From the NCBI GenBank assembly GCA_900469445.1, contig UBXM01000016.1, forward strand, positions 86,466 through 150,465: DNA of 64,000 nt. The letters are read 5' to 3'. Position numbers and translations under genes: made by a program. Of the stretch, positions 46,403 through 55,370 are shown in pieces. The notes beneath the pieces are model-generated. The model made no database searches and was not told where the DNA came from. It was given only the letters and a program-made list of their open reading frames with translations. Numbering within the stretch: position 1 is the stretch's first letter; each line of letters starts with the position of its first letter. Source of the DNA: Hyphomicrobiales bacterium (GTDB lineage: Bacteria; Pseudomonadota; Alphaproteobacteria; Rhizobiales; Rhizobiaceae).

Positions 46403-47758
46403 TTACGCTGCAAGCTGGCTGGCGAATTTCTCCAGTCCGCGCTCCACCTTGTCGAACATGTCGTCGACCTGCGCCTCGGTAATGATCATCGGCGGGCAGA
46501 AGGCGAGTGAATCGCCGATCGCGCGGCTGATCACTCCCTCGTCCATCATCTGTGCAAACAGCTTGGGACCGAGTTGGCCAGCCGCGAAACCTTCGCGCGG
46601 CGCAAGCTCGAAGGCGCCGATCAGGCCGACGCCACGGGTCTCGATCACCAGCGGATTTTCGCCGATCGCCGCAAGCCGCGCCAGGAATTTCGGGCTTAGC
46701 GCCCGGACATTGCCGGTGAGATCACGCTCCTCGATGATCCTGATGTTTTCCAGCGCGACGGCCGCCGCGACCGGATGACCGGCAGCAGTCACGCCATGGC
46801 CGAACGTACCGATCTTCGCCGATTCATCCGCCAGCGGCTGGTAAACATTCTCGTTGATCAGCAGTGCCGAGATCGGCTGATAGGACGAGGAAATCTGCTT
46901 CGACAGCGTAATCATGTCGGGCTTGAGATCGAAAGTCGTGGTGCCGAACATATTGCCGGTACGGCCAAAACCGCAGATCACCTCGTCGGCGATGAAAAGA
47001 ACATCGTATTTCTTCAGGACCTTCTGGATCGCCTCCCAATAGCCGGCAGGAGGCACGATGACGCCACCCGCTCCCATGACCGGCTCCCCGATAAAGGCTG
47101 CGACCGTATCCGGCCCTTCCTTCAGGATCAGATCTTCCAGATCCTTTGCGCAGCGCTCGACGAACTGCGCCTCGGTCTCGCCCTCCGCCTTGAAGGCGCG
47201 GTAATGCGGGCAGGTCGTGTGCAGCACGCGGGCGAGCGGCAGATCGAAGGAGCGGTGATTGTTCGGCAGGCCTGTCAGGCTGGCCGAGGCAATCGTCACG
47301 CCGTGATAGCCCTTGATGCGCGAGATGATCTTCTTCTTGTCCGGCTTTCCAAGCGCATTCGCCCGGTACCAGACGATCTTCATCGCCGTGTCGTTGGCTT
47401 CCGAACCGGAATTGGTGAAATAAGCCTTCGACATCGGCACCGGCGCCATCGCGATCAGCTTTTCGGCAAGCTCGACCGAGGGACTGTGCGTCCGCGCCGT
47501 GAACGTATGGTAGTAGGGCAGCTTGGCCATCTGTTTGGCCGCAGCCTCCACGAGCCGAGTTTCGCCAAACCCGATGCCGACGCTCCACAGACCCGCCATA
47601 CCCTCGATATATTGATTGCCGGCATTGTCGTAGACATAAATGCCTTCGCCGCGGTCGATCACCAGTGCACCGTCACGCTCCAGCGCCCGTGCATTCGTAT
47701 AGGAATGAAGATGGTAGGCCTTGTCACGGGCCTCGATGGAATTGGGCTGGATCGTCAC
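46403..47758 (-). CDS. Class III (omega-amino acid type) aminotransferase
   Basis: This 451-aa PLP enzyme belongs to the omega-amino acid:pyruvate transaminase group. It has YFTNSGSEANDTAMK near 114-128, GYHGVTIASASLTG near 155, the Asp of FIADEVICGFGRTG near 255, and the Schiff-base Lys near 286 in TLSKQISSSYQPIS. THGVTAAGHP-type GHGVTAAGHPVA follows. Likely substrates are beta-alanine, diamines or similar omega-amines with pyruvate as acceptor. An AbgB-like hydrolase lies 139 bases upstream on the same strand, suggesting a joint amide or amine breakdown unit. Confidence 0.92.
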   Translation of the reverse strand: MTIQPNSIEARDKAYHLHSYTNARALERDGALVIDRGEGIYVYDNAGNQYIEGMAGLWSVGIGFGETRLVEAAAKQMAKLPYYHTFTARTHSPSVELAEKLIAMAPVPMSKAYFTNSGSEANDTAMKIVWYRANALGKPDKKKIISRIKGYHGVTIASASLTGLPNNHRSFDLPLARVLHTTCPHYRAFKAEGETEAQFVERCAKDLEDLILKEGPDTVAAFIGEPVMGAGGVIVPPAGYWEAIQKVLKKYDVLFIADEVICGFGRTGNMFGTTTFDLKPDMITLSKQISSSYQPISALLINENVYQPLADESAKIGTFGHGVTAAGHPVAAAVALENIRIIEERDLTGNVRALSPKFLARLAAIGENPLVIETRGVGLIGAFELAPREGFAAGQLGPKLFAQMMDEGVISRAIGDSLAFCPPMIITEAQVDDMFDKVERGLEKFASQLAA

Positions 47759-47897
47759 TGGCTGTTCTCCTCTCGCACGAACGCGAATAGGAAATTCATA
47801 AGAGGAATTAAGCGGATTTCCAGCCCTTGGACACGATTTAGTCGAACCCGCCGTTTAAAATAATTGACGGGTTCATGAGCATTTTTGAGAGGCCCGT

Positions 47898-49331
47898 TTA
47901 ACGCACCGTCATGGCTGCGATCGGCGGCTCTGCAGAGGCCGGGATCGGGCTGCGATATTCCTGCCCCTTGCGCCGGCGCTTGAGATCGGCCCACGCCGCC
48001 TCGCGCAACTGTTCGCTCGTCATCGCCGCAAGACCTGTGGCGGCCATCACCTTGGCGACGGAAGCCATGCCCTTGTGGGCAAGCGCGCTCTTGCCCTGCG
48101 CCACCACCTGCCAGGTGTGAAGCTGGGTGCCGATCGCAAGCGTTGCGCCATAGGCCTGCACCGTCGGCACGACCCAGCTGACATCGCCGACATCGGTCGA
48201 ACCGCCCATCTGGCGGAGCTCGTTGTGAGCCGGAAGAACGAAGTCGGCAAGCGGAATGTCCCGCTGTTCAAGACGCTCCTGCGCCCAGCTGGCAGCCACA
48301 TCCTCGGGCGTCAGGGTGGAGCGGATCTTTTGGGCAAATTCGACATCCTCGGCATCGAAGACCGGCGGCCCCATGCTCTCCCAGATGTCCTGCATCGTGT
48401 CCATCAGCGGCGCATTCACAACGAGGTTGGAAACGCCGGCAAGCGTGACGGCCTCCACCTTCGTCTCGGTCATCAACGCTGCCCCCTCGGCCACCTTCTT
48501 GACCCTCTCGATCAAGGCGAAGAGGCCGGCAAGGTCCGGTGCGCGAACGACATAACGTACCTTTGCATGGGCCTGAACGACATTCGGGGAAATGCCGCCG
48601 GCATCCAGGATGGCGTAATGGATACGGCAGTCGGATTGCATATGCTCGCGCATATAATTGACACCGACGCTCATCAACTCTACCGCATCGAGCGCGCTGC
48701 GGCCGAGTTCCGGCACGGCGGCAGCATGGGCCGCCCGGCCGGTGAAGGTGAAATCGATGCGGCAATTGGCAAGCGACGTCTCACGCTGCACACCGGCAAA
48801 ATTGCTCGGATGCCAGCTGATGGCGATATCGACGTCGGAAAATGCGCCATCGCGGACCATGAAGGCCTTGGCGGCACCGCCCTCTTCCGCCGGGCAGCCG
48901 TAATAACGAACCCGTCCGGGCGTACCCGTCTTTTCAAGCCAGTCCTTGAGCGCGGTCGCCGCCAGCAAAGACGCGGAACCGAGCAGATTATGCCCGCAGC
49001 CATGACCATTTGCACCGGCTATAAGCGGATCATGCTCGGTTGCATCCGCCTTCTGGCTGAGGCCGGCAAGCGCATCATATTCTCCCAGAAAGGCGATGAC
49101 CGGGCCGCCGTTTCCGGCTTCCCCCATAACAGCCGTCGGAATGTCCGCAACGGCATCAGTAATCCGGAAACCTTGCGCTTCCAGCATCTCGCGATGGGCA
49201 GCGGCTGACTGAGTTTCCATGTAGCAGGTTTCAGGCGTCTCCCAGACCTGGTTTGCCAATTCCGCAAACACTTCCGTCTTTCGGTCCACGAGATCCCAGA
49301 CGAGAGGGAGGTTGGAATTACCTTCGGTCAT
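47898..49331 (-). CDS. M20 family amidohydrolase, AbgB-like
   Basis: This 477-aa hydrolase resembles AbgB, subunit B of p-aminobenzoyl-glutamate hydrolase. It has the metal-binding HGCGHNLLGSASL near 110-122, the catalytic Glu pair in GCPAEEGGAAKAFM near 148, the dimer-domain His in TGRAAHAAAVPE near 197, and a C-terminal metal ligand in GGSTDVGDVSWVVP near 382. The family hydrolyses amide bonds of acyl- or aryl-amino acids. No AbgA partner is adjacent. The order AbgB-like hydrolase then aminotransferase suggests that hydrolysis products are transaminated. Confidence 0.9.
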   Translation of the reverse strand: MTEGNSNLPLVWDLVDRKTEVFAELANQVWETPETCYMETQSAAAHREMLEAQGFRITDAVADIPTAVMGEAGNGGPVIAFLGEYDALAGLSQKADATEHDPLIAGANGHGCGHNLLGSASLLAATALKDWLEKTGTPGRVRYYGCPAEEGGAAKAFMVRDGAFSDVDIAISWHPSNFAGVQRETSLANCRIDFTFTGRAAHAAAVPELGRSALDAVELMSVGVNYMREHMQSDCRIHYAILDAGGISPNVVQAHAKVRYVVRAPDLAGLFALIERVKKVAEGAALMTETKVEAVTLAGVSNLVVNAPLMDTMQDIWESMGPPVFDAEDVEFAQKIRSTLTPEDVAASWAQERLEQRDIPLADFVLPAHNELRQMGGSTDVGDVSWVVPTVQAYGATLAIGTQLHTWQVVAQGKSALAHKGMASVAKVMAATGLAAMTSEQLREAAWADLKRRRKGQEYRSPIPASAEPPIAAMTVR

Positions 49332-49838
49332 GAAACAGCCGCCTTGGTTTTCGCTATGAAATGCAATGACTGCATACCTACCCCTTTCCGAGAGGAGCGC
49401 AACGCATAATGCAAAGAATTAAGGCTATGCGCATCAATTAGGCAGCATCGGCATACTTGTGATCGCCAGCTGAATCTTACCGTCTCGACAACCGATTGAT
49501 AATCGCTATTCTCGCCCGCCACGGGAAGCAGACACGCTGGGCGAAAACGCTTCACCGCAAAACAAATATGGAGTGAACAGGCAGCCGCCGGGCATGATGT
49601 CCTGCATTTGACGCCGGGCGCGGAAAGTTATTTCGCGCATAGGCAAATGCGAGAAGGCCGGCATGGTCCCGCAGTTTCACCCGCAATGGGGACATGTATT
49701 CGACCGGCATCGTTTTTACGCCTGCTGGTCAGGAGGTGACTGAGACAGAACTTGGCGAAAAAGATGCGGCAAAACGCATCACACTTCAGGGAAATCAACC
49801 GTGCTGGCCAGGCCGGCACAGGTAGGGAGACTATTTAG
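49332..49838. other. Divergent intergenic region before the dipeptide ABC operon
   Basis: These 507 bases separate the AbgB-like gene from the ABC operon. A ribosome binding site (TAGGGAG) precedes the binding-protein gene. Near 49735-49780 TTGGCG is followed by AT-richer sequence, a possible promoter. I see no gene and no riboswitch. Confidence 0.4.
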
Positions 49839-51437
49839 ATGAAACGTACGCTTACTCTCGCAGCGGCAGCGCTTCTGTCCGCGACATTCTTTGCCGGCGC
49901 CGCCAGCGCCAAGACCTTCGTTTATTGCTCCGAAGGTTCGCCGGAAGGCTTCGATCCGGGCCTTTACACCGCCGGCACGACCTTCGATGCTTCGGGCCAC
50001 CCGATCTACAGCCGCCTGCTCGAATTCAAGCCGGGCACGACGCAGCCGGAAGCCGGTCTCGCCGAGAGCTGGGACATTTCCTCTGACGGCACGGTCTACA
50101 CCTTCAAGCTCCGCTCGGGCGTCAAGTTCCAGACCACGGACTACTTCACCCCGACCCGCGATTTCAACGCTGACGACGTCATCTTCTCGCTCGGTCGCCA
50201 GATCGACGAGAACAACGCCTGGAACAAGTACATTTCCGGCGGCACCTGGGAATATGCCGAAGGCATGGGCTTCCCCAAGCTGATCAAGTCGATCGAAAAG
50301 GTCGATGACCTGACGGTCAAGATCACGCTCAACCGTCCGGAAGCACCGTTCCTCGCCAACATCGCCATGCCGTTCGCGTCGATCCTGTCCAAGGAATACG
50401 CCGATAGCCTCGAAAAGGCCGGCACCAAGGAACAGCTGAACCAGCAGCCGGTCGGCACGGGCCCGTTCACCTTCGTCGCCTACCAGCAGGATGCCATCAT
50501 CCGCTACAAGAAGAACGCCGATTACTGGGGCGGCGCCCCGAAGATCGACGATCTCGTCTTCGCAATCACCACCGATGCCGCCGTTCGTTACCAGAAGCTC
50601 AAGGCCGGCGAATGCCACCTGATGCCTTACCCGAACGCCGCTGACGTCGAGTCGATGAAGTCGGACCCGAACCTCGAGGTTCTGGAGCAGGAAGGCCTCA
50701 ACATCGCCTACCTCGCCTACAACACCACCCAGGCTCCGTTCGACAAGCCGGAAGTTCGTATCGCTCTGAACAAGGCGATCAACAAGAAGGCAATCGTCGA
50801 CGCCGTCTTCCAGGGCATGGCGACGCCGGCAACCAACCCGATCCCGCCGACGATGTGGTCCTACAACAACGACGTCAAGGACGACACATACGACCTCGAC
50901 GCCGCCAAGAAGATGCTCGAAGACGCAGGCGTCAAGGACCTTTCCATGAAGGTCTGGGCGATGCCGGTTTCGCGTCCGTACATGCTGAACGCACGTCGCG
51001 CCGCTGAAATCATGCAGGACGACTTTGCCAAGATCGGCGTCAAGGTCGAGATCGTTTCCTACGAATGGGCAGAATACCTGCAGCGTTCGAAGGACAAGAA
51101 CCGTGACGGTGCCGCCATCCTCGGCTGGACCGGCGACAACGGCGACCCGGACAACTTCCTCGACACCCTGCTCGGCTGCGATGCCGTCGGCGGCAACAAC
51201 CGCGCGCAGTGGTGCAACCAGGAATTCGACGCTCTCGTGAAGAAGGCCAAGGCAACTTCCAACCAGGAAGAACGCACCAAGCTTTACGAGCAGGCGCAGG
51301 TCATCTTCAAGAAGGACGCTCCCTGGGCAACCCTCGACCACTCCCTGTCCGTCGTTCCGATGCGCAAGGGCGTAACCGGCTTTACCCAGAGCCCGCTGGG
51401 TGACTTCACCTTCGAAGCTGTCGATATCGCCGAGTAA
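49839..51437 (+). CDS. Dipeptide-type ABC transporter, periplasmic binding protein
   Basis: This 532-aa protein has a Sec signal (MKRTLTLAAAALLSATFFAG, cleavage after ASA near 24) and the SBP family 5 fold: EGSPEGFDPGLYTAGTTFDA at the mature N-terminus, a GTGPFTF near 208 and NYxLD-type DTYDLDAAKKMLEDAG near 348. Closest overall to DppA (dipeptide or haem/peptide binding). It is the first gene of a five-gene importer unit (binding protein, two permeases, two ATPases). A terminator-like hairpin follows and probably reduces read-through to the permeases. Confidence 0.94.
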   Translation: MKRTLTLAAAALLSATFFAGAASAKTFVYCSEGSPEGFDPGLYTAGTTFDASGHPIYSRLLEFKPGTTQPEAGLAESWDISSDGTVYTFKLRSGVKFQTTDYFTPTRDFNADDVIFSLGRQIDENNAWNKYISGGTWEYAEGMGFPKLIKSIEKVDDLTVKITLNRPEAPFLANIAMPFASILSKEYADSLEKAGTKEQLNQQPVGTGPFTFVAYQQDAIIRYKKNADYWGGAPKIDDLVFAITTDAAVRYQKLKAGECHLMPYPNAADVESMKSDPNLEVLEQEGLNIAYLAYNTTQAPFDKPEVRIALNKAINKKAIVDAVFQGMATPATNPIPPTMWSYNNDVKDDTYDLDAAKKMLEDAGVKDLSMKVWAMPVSRPYMLNARRAAEIMQDDFAKIGVKVEIVSYEWAEYLQRSKDKNRDGAAILGWTGDNGDPDNFLDTLLGCDAVGGNNRAQWCNQEFDALVKKAKATSNQEERTKLYEQAQVIFKKDAPWATLDHSLSVVPMRKGVTGFTQSPLGDFTFEAVDIAE

Positions 51438-51459
51438 TCTTCGGCCATCACAACTTTTT

Positions 51460-51496
51460 TGCCGCGGGACGCGTTGCGTTTCCCGCGGCATTTTCT
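51460..51496 (+). terminator. Intra-operon terminator-like hairpin after the binding-protein gene
   Basis: TGCCGCGGGA and TCCCGCGGCA pair around CGCGTTGCGTT, followed by TTTTCTT. It lies about 23 bases after the stop and 100 bases before the permease gene, as is usual where binding protein is made in excess. Confidence 0.85.
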
Positions 51497-51597
51497 TATG
51501 AGATGCCTAAAAATATGGCGGTGACGCCGATATGACCGGGTGTGCGGCTTGACAAAAGCCATGAATCCGGCCCGCTCCTTTTCCGCAAAGGCTTAAA

Positions 51598-52602
51598 ATG
51601 TTTGGCTTCCTTCTGCGGCGCCTCGCCGTCCTGATCCCGACTTTCATCGGGGTCTCCATTATCGCCTTCTCCTTCATCCGGCTTCTGCCGGGCGATCCGG
51701 TCGCGCTCCTTTCGGGTGAGCGCGTCATGTCGCCGGAACGCCATGCGCAGATTTCCGCGCAGCTCGGCATGGACCGACCGATGATCGTCCAGTATTTCGA
51801 TTATCTCGGCGGCGTCCTGACCGGCGACTTCGGCACTTCGATCGTTTCCAAGAAGCCGGTTCTCGACCAGTTCCTGACGCTGTTCCCGGCGACGGTCGAA
51901 CTGTCCTTCTGTGCCATCATCATCGCCATCGCGATCGGCATCCCTGCCGGCGTCATTGCCGCGATGAAGCGTGGATCGATCTTCGATCAGGGCCTGATGG
52001 GTATTGCGCTGGTCGGTTATTCGATGCCGATCTTCTGGTGGGGCCTGCTGCTGATCATCCTGTTTTCGGGTACCCTGCAATGGTTCCCTGTTTCGGGTCG
52101 CATCTCGCTGATGTTCTATTTCCCGCAGGTAACCGGCTTCATGCTGATCGACAGCCTGATCTCGGGGCAGAAGGGTGCATTCGTTTCCGCGCTCAGCCAT
52201 CTGGCCTTGCCGTCGATCGTGCTCGCCACCATTCCGCTTGCCGTCATCGCCCGCCAGACGCGCTCGGCCATGCTGGAAGTTCTGTCGGAAGATTACGTCC
52301 GCACCGCCCGCGCCAAGGGTCTTTCCCCCTTCCGCGTCGTCGGCATCCATGCGCTGCGCAACGCCATGATCCCGGTCATCACCACGGTCGGCCTGCAGGT
52401 CGGCGTCATGCTGGCCGGCGCGATCCTGACCGAAACGATCTTCTCCTGGCCGGGTATCGGCAAGTGGATCCTCGATAGCGTCTTCCGTCGCGACTACGCC
52501 GTCATCCAGGGTGGATTGCTGCTGATCGCCGCGATCATCATGACCGTGAACCTGATCGTCGACCTGCTCTACGGTCTCGTCAATCCGCGTATCCGCCACT
52601 AA
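51598..52602 (+). CDS. Dipeptide-type ABC transporter permease (DppB-like)
   Basis: This 334-aa inner-membrane permease has about six hydrophobic segments and the DppB/OppB N-terminus (LLRRLAVLIPTFIGVSIIAF, FIRLLPGDPV). The EAA loop that docks on the ATPases is VRTARAKGLSPFRVVGIHAL near 233-252. It follows the terminator-like hairpin and is 15 bases upstream of the second permease. Start at 51598 fits the conserved N-terminus MFGFLLRRL. Confidence 0.95.
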   Translation: MFGFLLRRLAVLIPTFIGVSIIAFSFIRLLPGDPVALLSGERVMSPERHAQISAQLGMDRPMIVQYFDYLGGVLTGDFGTSIVSKKPVLDQFLTLFPATVELSFCAIIIAIAIGIPAGVIAAMKRGSIFDQGLMGIALVGYSMPIFWWGLLLIILFSGTLQWFPVSGRISLMFYFPQVTGFMLIDSLISGQKGAFVSALSHLALPSIVLATIPLAVIARQTRSAMLEVLSEDYVRTARAKGLSPFRVVGIHALRNAMIPVITTVGLQVGVMLAGAILTETIFSWPGIGKWILDSVFRRDYAVIQGGLLLIAAIIMTVNLIVDLLYGLVNPRIRH

Positions 52603-52617
52603 GAAGGAAAAATTCCC

Positions 52618-53538
52618 ATGGCCGACGCCACCATCACACAAAAGGCTGCGGAGCCCGTCTCCAGCGCCCAGATGCGCCGCCAGATGCTCAAGGAGTTCTG
52701 GTTCTACTTTTCCGAAAACCGCGGTGCCGTGATCGGCCTGTTCGTTTTCCTCCTGCTCGTGCTCGTCGCGATCTTCGCACCGCTGATCGCGCCGCACTCG
52801 CCCTTCGAACAGTATCGCGATGCGGTCCTCAAGCCGCCGGCATGGGCTGAAGGCGGCACCTCCACCTATCTTCTCGGCACCGATCCGGTCGGCCGCGACA
52901 TCCTTTCGCGCCTGATCTACGGCGCCCAGTATTCGCTGTTCGTCGGCCTCGTGGTCACGACCCTGTCGCTGGTCTCCGGCATCATCGTCGGCCTGCTCGC
53001 CGGTTATTACCGCGGCTGGCTGGACACGATCATCATGCGCCTGATGGACATGATCCTCGCCGTTCCGTCGCTGCTTCTGGCACTGGTGCTCGTCACCATT
53101 CTCGGCCCGGGCCTCAACAGCGCGATGATCGCCATCGCCGTAACGCTGCAGCCGCATTTCGTCCGCCTGACGCGTGCAGCCGTTATGGCCGAAAAGACCC
53201 GCGATTACGTCACCGCCGCCCGCATCGCCGGCGCAAGCCCGCTGCGCCTGATGTTCCGCACCATTCTGCCGAACTGCACCGCACCCTTGATCGTGCAGGC
53301 GACGCTGTCGTTTTCGAACGCCATCCTCGATGCAGCCGCTCTCGGCTTCCTCGGCATGGGCGCCCAGCCGCCGACACCGGAATGGGGCACGATGCTGGCC
53401 GAAGCCCGCGAATTCATCCTGCGCGCCTGGTGGGTCGTCACCTTCCCGGGCCTTGCAATCCTCATCACCGTTCTTGCCATCAACCTGATGGGCGACGGCC
53501 TGCGCGACGCGCTTGACCCGAAGCTGAAGAGGTCCTGA
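52618..53538 (+). CDS. Dipeptide-type ABC transporter permease (DppC-like)
   Basis: This 306-aa second permease has the DppC/OppC layout: an N-terminal helix (GAVIGLFVFLLLVLVAIFAP near 40), a periplasmic loop with LGTDPVGRDILSRLIYGAQ near 82-100, and the EAA loop YVTAARIAGASPLRLMFRTI near 198-217. It pairs with the first permease to form the channel. The ATPase gene begins 2 bases after its stop. Confidence 0.95.
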   Translation: MADATITQKAAEPVSSAQMRRQMLKEFWFYFSENRGAVIGLFVFLLLVLVAIFAPLIAPHSPFEQYRDAVLKPPAWAEGGTSTYLLGTDPVGRDILSRLIYGAQYSLFVGLVVTTLSLVSGIIVGLLAGYYRGWLDTIIMRLMDMILAVPSLLLALVLVTILGPGLNSAMIAIAVTLQPHFVRLTRAAVMAEKTRDYVTAARIAGASPLRLMFRTILPNCTAPLIVQATLSFSNAILDAAALGFLGMGAQPPTPEWGTMLAEAREFILRAWWVVTFPGLAILITVLAINLMGDGLRDALDPKLKRS

Positions 53539-53540
53539 TC

Positions 53541-54419
53541 ATGTCGCTTCTGCAAATCGACAATCTTACCGTCGAATTCGAAACCGCCAATGGCTGGTTC
53601 CGCGCCGTCGACGGCGTCTCGATCTTGGTCAACAAGGCCGAAGTGCTTGCCATCGTCGGTGAATCCGGCTCCGGCAAGTCAGTCTCCATGCTCGCTGTCA
53701 TGGGCCTTTTGCCTTGGACGGCAAAGATCACCGCCGACCGCATGCTGTTCGAAGGCAAGGACATCCAGGCACTCAGCGGCGCCGAGCGGCGCAAGCTGAT
53801 CGGCAAGGATATCGCCATGATCTTCCAGGAGCCGATCGCCAGCCTCAACCCGTGCTTCACGGTCGGCTTCCAGATCGAGGAAGTCCTGCGCATCCATCTC
53901 GGCCTCGGCAAGAAGGAACGCCGTGCGCGCGCCATCGAACTGTTCAAGCAGGTCGGCCTTCCCAACCCGGAAGAACGCATGAATGCCTTCCCGCACCAGA
54001 TGTCGGGCGGCCAGTGTCAGCGCGTGATGATCGCGATTGCGATCGCCTGCAACCCGAAGCTCCTGATTGCCGACGAGCCGACCACCGCGCTCGACGTGAC
54101 CATCCAGAAGCAGATCCTCGATCTCATCATGGACCTGCAGGCACGCACCGGAATGGGCCTGATCATGATCACCCATGACATGGGCGTCGTTGCCGAAACC
54201 GCCGACCGCGTCGTCGTTCAGTATAAGGGCCGCAAGATGGAGGAAGCCGACGTGCTTTCGCTGTTTGAAAACCCGAAGAGCAATTACACCAAGGCGCTTC
54301 TGGCAGCCCTGCCCGAAAACGCCACCGGTGACCGCCTGACCACGGTTTCCGCCTTCTTCGACGGCAATCCGGAACCGGCACCTTCCGCAGGAGCATCGGC
54401 CCCAGGAGCACAGGCATGA
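53541..54419 (+). CDS. Dipeptide-type ABC transporter ATPase (DppD-like)
   Basis: This 292-aa ATPase has Walker [11 protein letters not shown] near 34-43, signature [16 protein letters not shown] near 154-169, Walker [15 protein letters not shown] and the switch His in [11 protein letters not shown]. The Cys in SGGQCQR is common in this subfamily. The C-terminal oligopeptide-transporter extension is present. It overlaps the second ATPase gene by four bases (ATGA), so translation is coupled. Confidence 0.95.
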   Translation: MSLLQIDNLTVEFETANGWFRAVDGVSILVNKAEVLAIVGESGSGKSVSMLAVMGLLPWTAKITADRMLFEGKDIQALSGAERRKLIGKDIAMIFQEPIASLNPCFTVGFQIEEVLRIHLGLGKKERRARAIELFKQVGLPNPEERMNAFPHQMSGGQCQRVMIAIAIACNPKLLIADEPTTALDVTIQKQILDLIMDLQARTGMGLIMITHDMGVVAETADRVVVQYKGRKMEEADVLSLFENPKSNYTKALLAALPENATGDRLTTVSAFFDGNPEPAPSAGASAPGAQA

Positions 54420-55270
54420 GCGACACCAAGACCATCGACACCATGCTCGAAGTCCGCGACATCAAGCGCGATTACGAACTGCCGGGCGGCTTCATGAAGC
54501 CGAAGAAGACCCTTCACGCCGTGAAGGGCGTCTCCTTCAAGCTGGAGCGCGGCAAGACGCTGGCGATCGTCGGTGAATCGGGCTGTGGCAAATCCACGCT
54601 CGCCCGCATGATCACCTTCATCGATGAGCCGACATCCGGTGAACTGATCATCGACGGCAAGACCATGGACACCCGTCCGGGACACCTGACCTCGGAAATG
54701 CGCCAGAAGGTGCAGATCATCTTCCAGAACCCCTATGGTTCGCTCAACCCGCGCCAGAAGATCGGCGACGTTTTGGGTGAGCCGCTGGCGATCAACACCG
54801 ATCTCTCGCCTGCCGAACGTCGCAACCGCGCCACGGAAATGCTGATCAAGGTCGGCCTCGGTCCGGAACATTACAATCGCTACCCGCACATGTTCTCCGG
54901 TGGACAGCGCCAGCGTATCGCCATTGCCCGCGCGCTGATGATGAACCCGAAGCTGCTGGTTCTCGACGAGCCGGTCTCCGCACTCGACCTTTCGGTCCAG
55001 GCACAGGTTCTCAACCTGCTCGCCGACCTGCAGGACGAGTTCAACCTCACCTATGTCTTCATCAGCCACGACCTGTCGGTGGTGCGTTATATCGCTGACG
55101 AAGTGATGGTGATGTATTTTGGCGAAGCGGTCGAATACGGCACGCGCGACGAAGTGTTTTCGAACCCGAAACACGAATACACGCAGACCCTGTTCAAGGC
55201 GACGCCGAAGGCTGACGTCGAATCGATCCGCGCGCGTATCGCTGCAAAGAAAGCTGCCTCGGCAGCCTAA
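54416..55270 (+). CDS. Dipeptide-type ABC transporter ATPase (DppF-like)
   Basis: This 284-aa ATPase has Walker A GESGCGKST near 54-62, Q-loop IIFQNPYGSLNPRQKIG, signature FSGGQRQRIAIARALMM, Walker B LLVLDEPVSALDLS, and switch His in FISHDLSVV. It forms the heterodimeric motor with the DppD-like protein. It ends the five-gene operon; a GC-rich hairpin lies just downstream. Confidence 0.95.
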   Translation: MSDTKTIDTMLEVRDIKRDYELPGGFMKPKKTLHAVKGVSFKLERGKTLAIVGESGCGKSTLARMITFIDEPTSGELIIDGKTMDTRPGHLTSEMRQKVQIIFQNPYGSLNPRQKIGDVLGEPLAINTDLSPAERRNRATEMLIKVGLGPEHYNRYPHMFSGGQRQRIAIARALMMNPKLLVLDEPVSALDLSVQAQVLNLLADLQDEFNLTYVFISHDLSVVRYIADEVMVMYFGEAVEYGTRDEVFSNPKHEYTQTLFKATPKADVESIRARIAAKKAASAA

Positions 55271-55281
55271 ATCAACATACG

Positions 55282-55316
55282 CCGCCCCTTCCTAAATCAA
55301 AGGAAGGGGCGGAGTT
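55282..55316 (+). terminator. Hairpin between the ABC operon and ndvA
   Basis: CCGCCCCTTCC and GGAAGGGGCGG form a perfect 11-pair stem around TAAATCAAA, between the convergent stops. The following AGTTTG is a poor U-tract, so termination is likely but not certain. Confidence 0.6.
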
Positions 55317-55370
55317 TGCGCTAATTAGCTAAATTTGACAGTGACTGTTTCAGGTCCCGCAGAAACCAGC

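Noticed and set aside
49779..53157. Two minus-strand frames of 570 and 553 codons opposite the importer genes
   Set aside because: Shadows of clear binding-protein and permease genes; the second is an Arg/Asp/Gln-rich low-complexity sequence.
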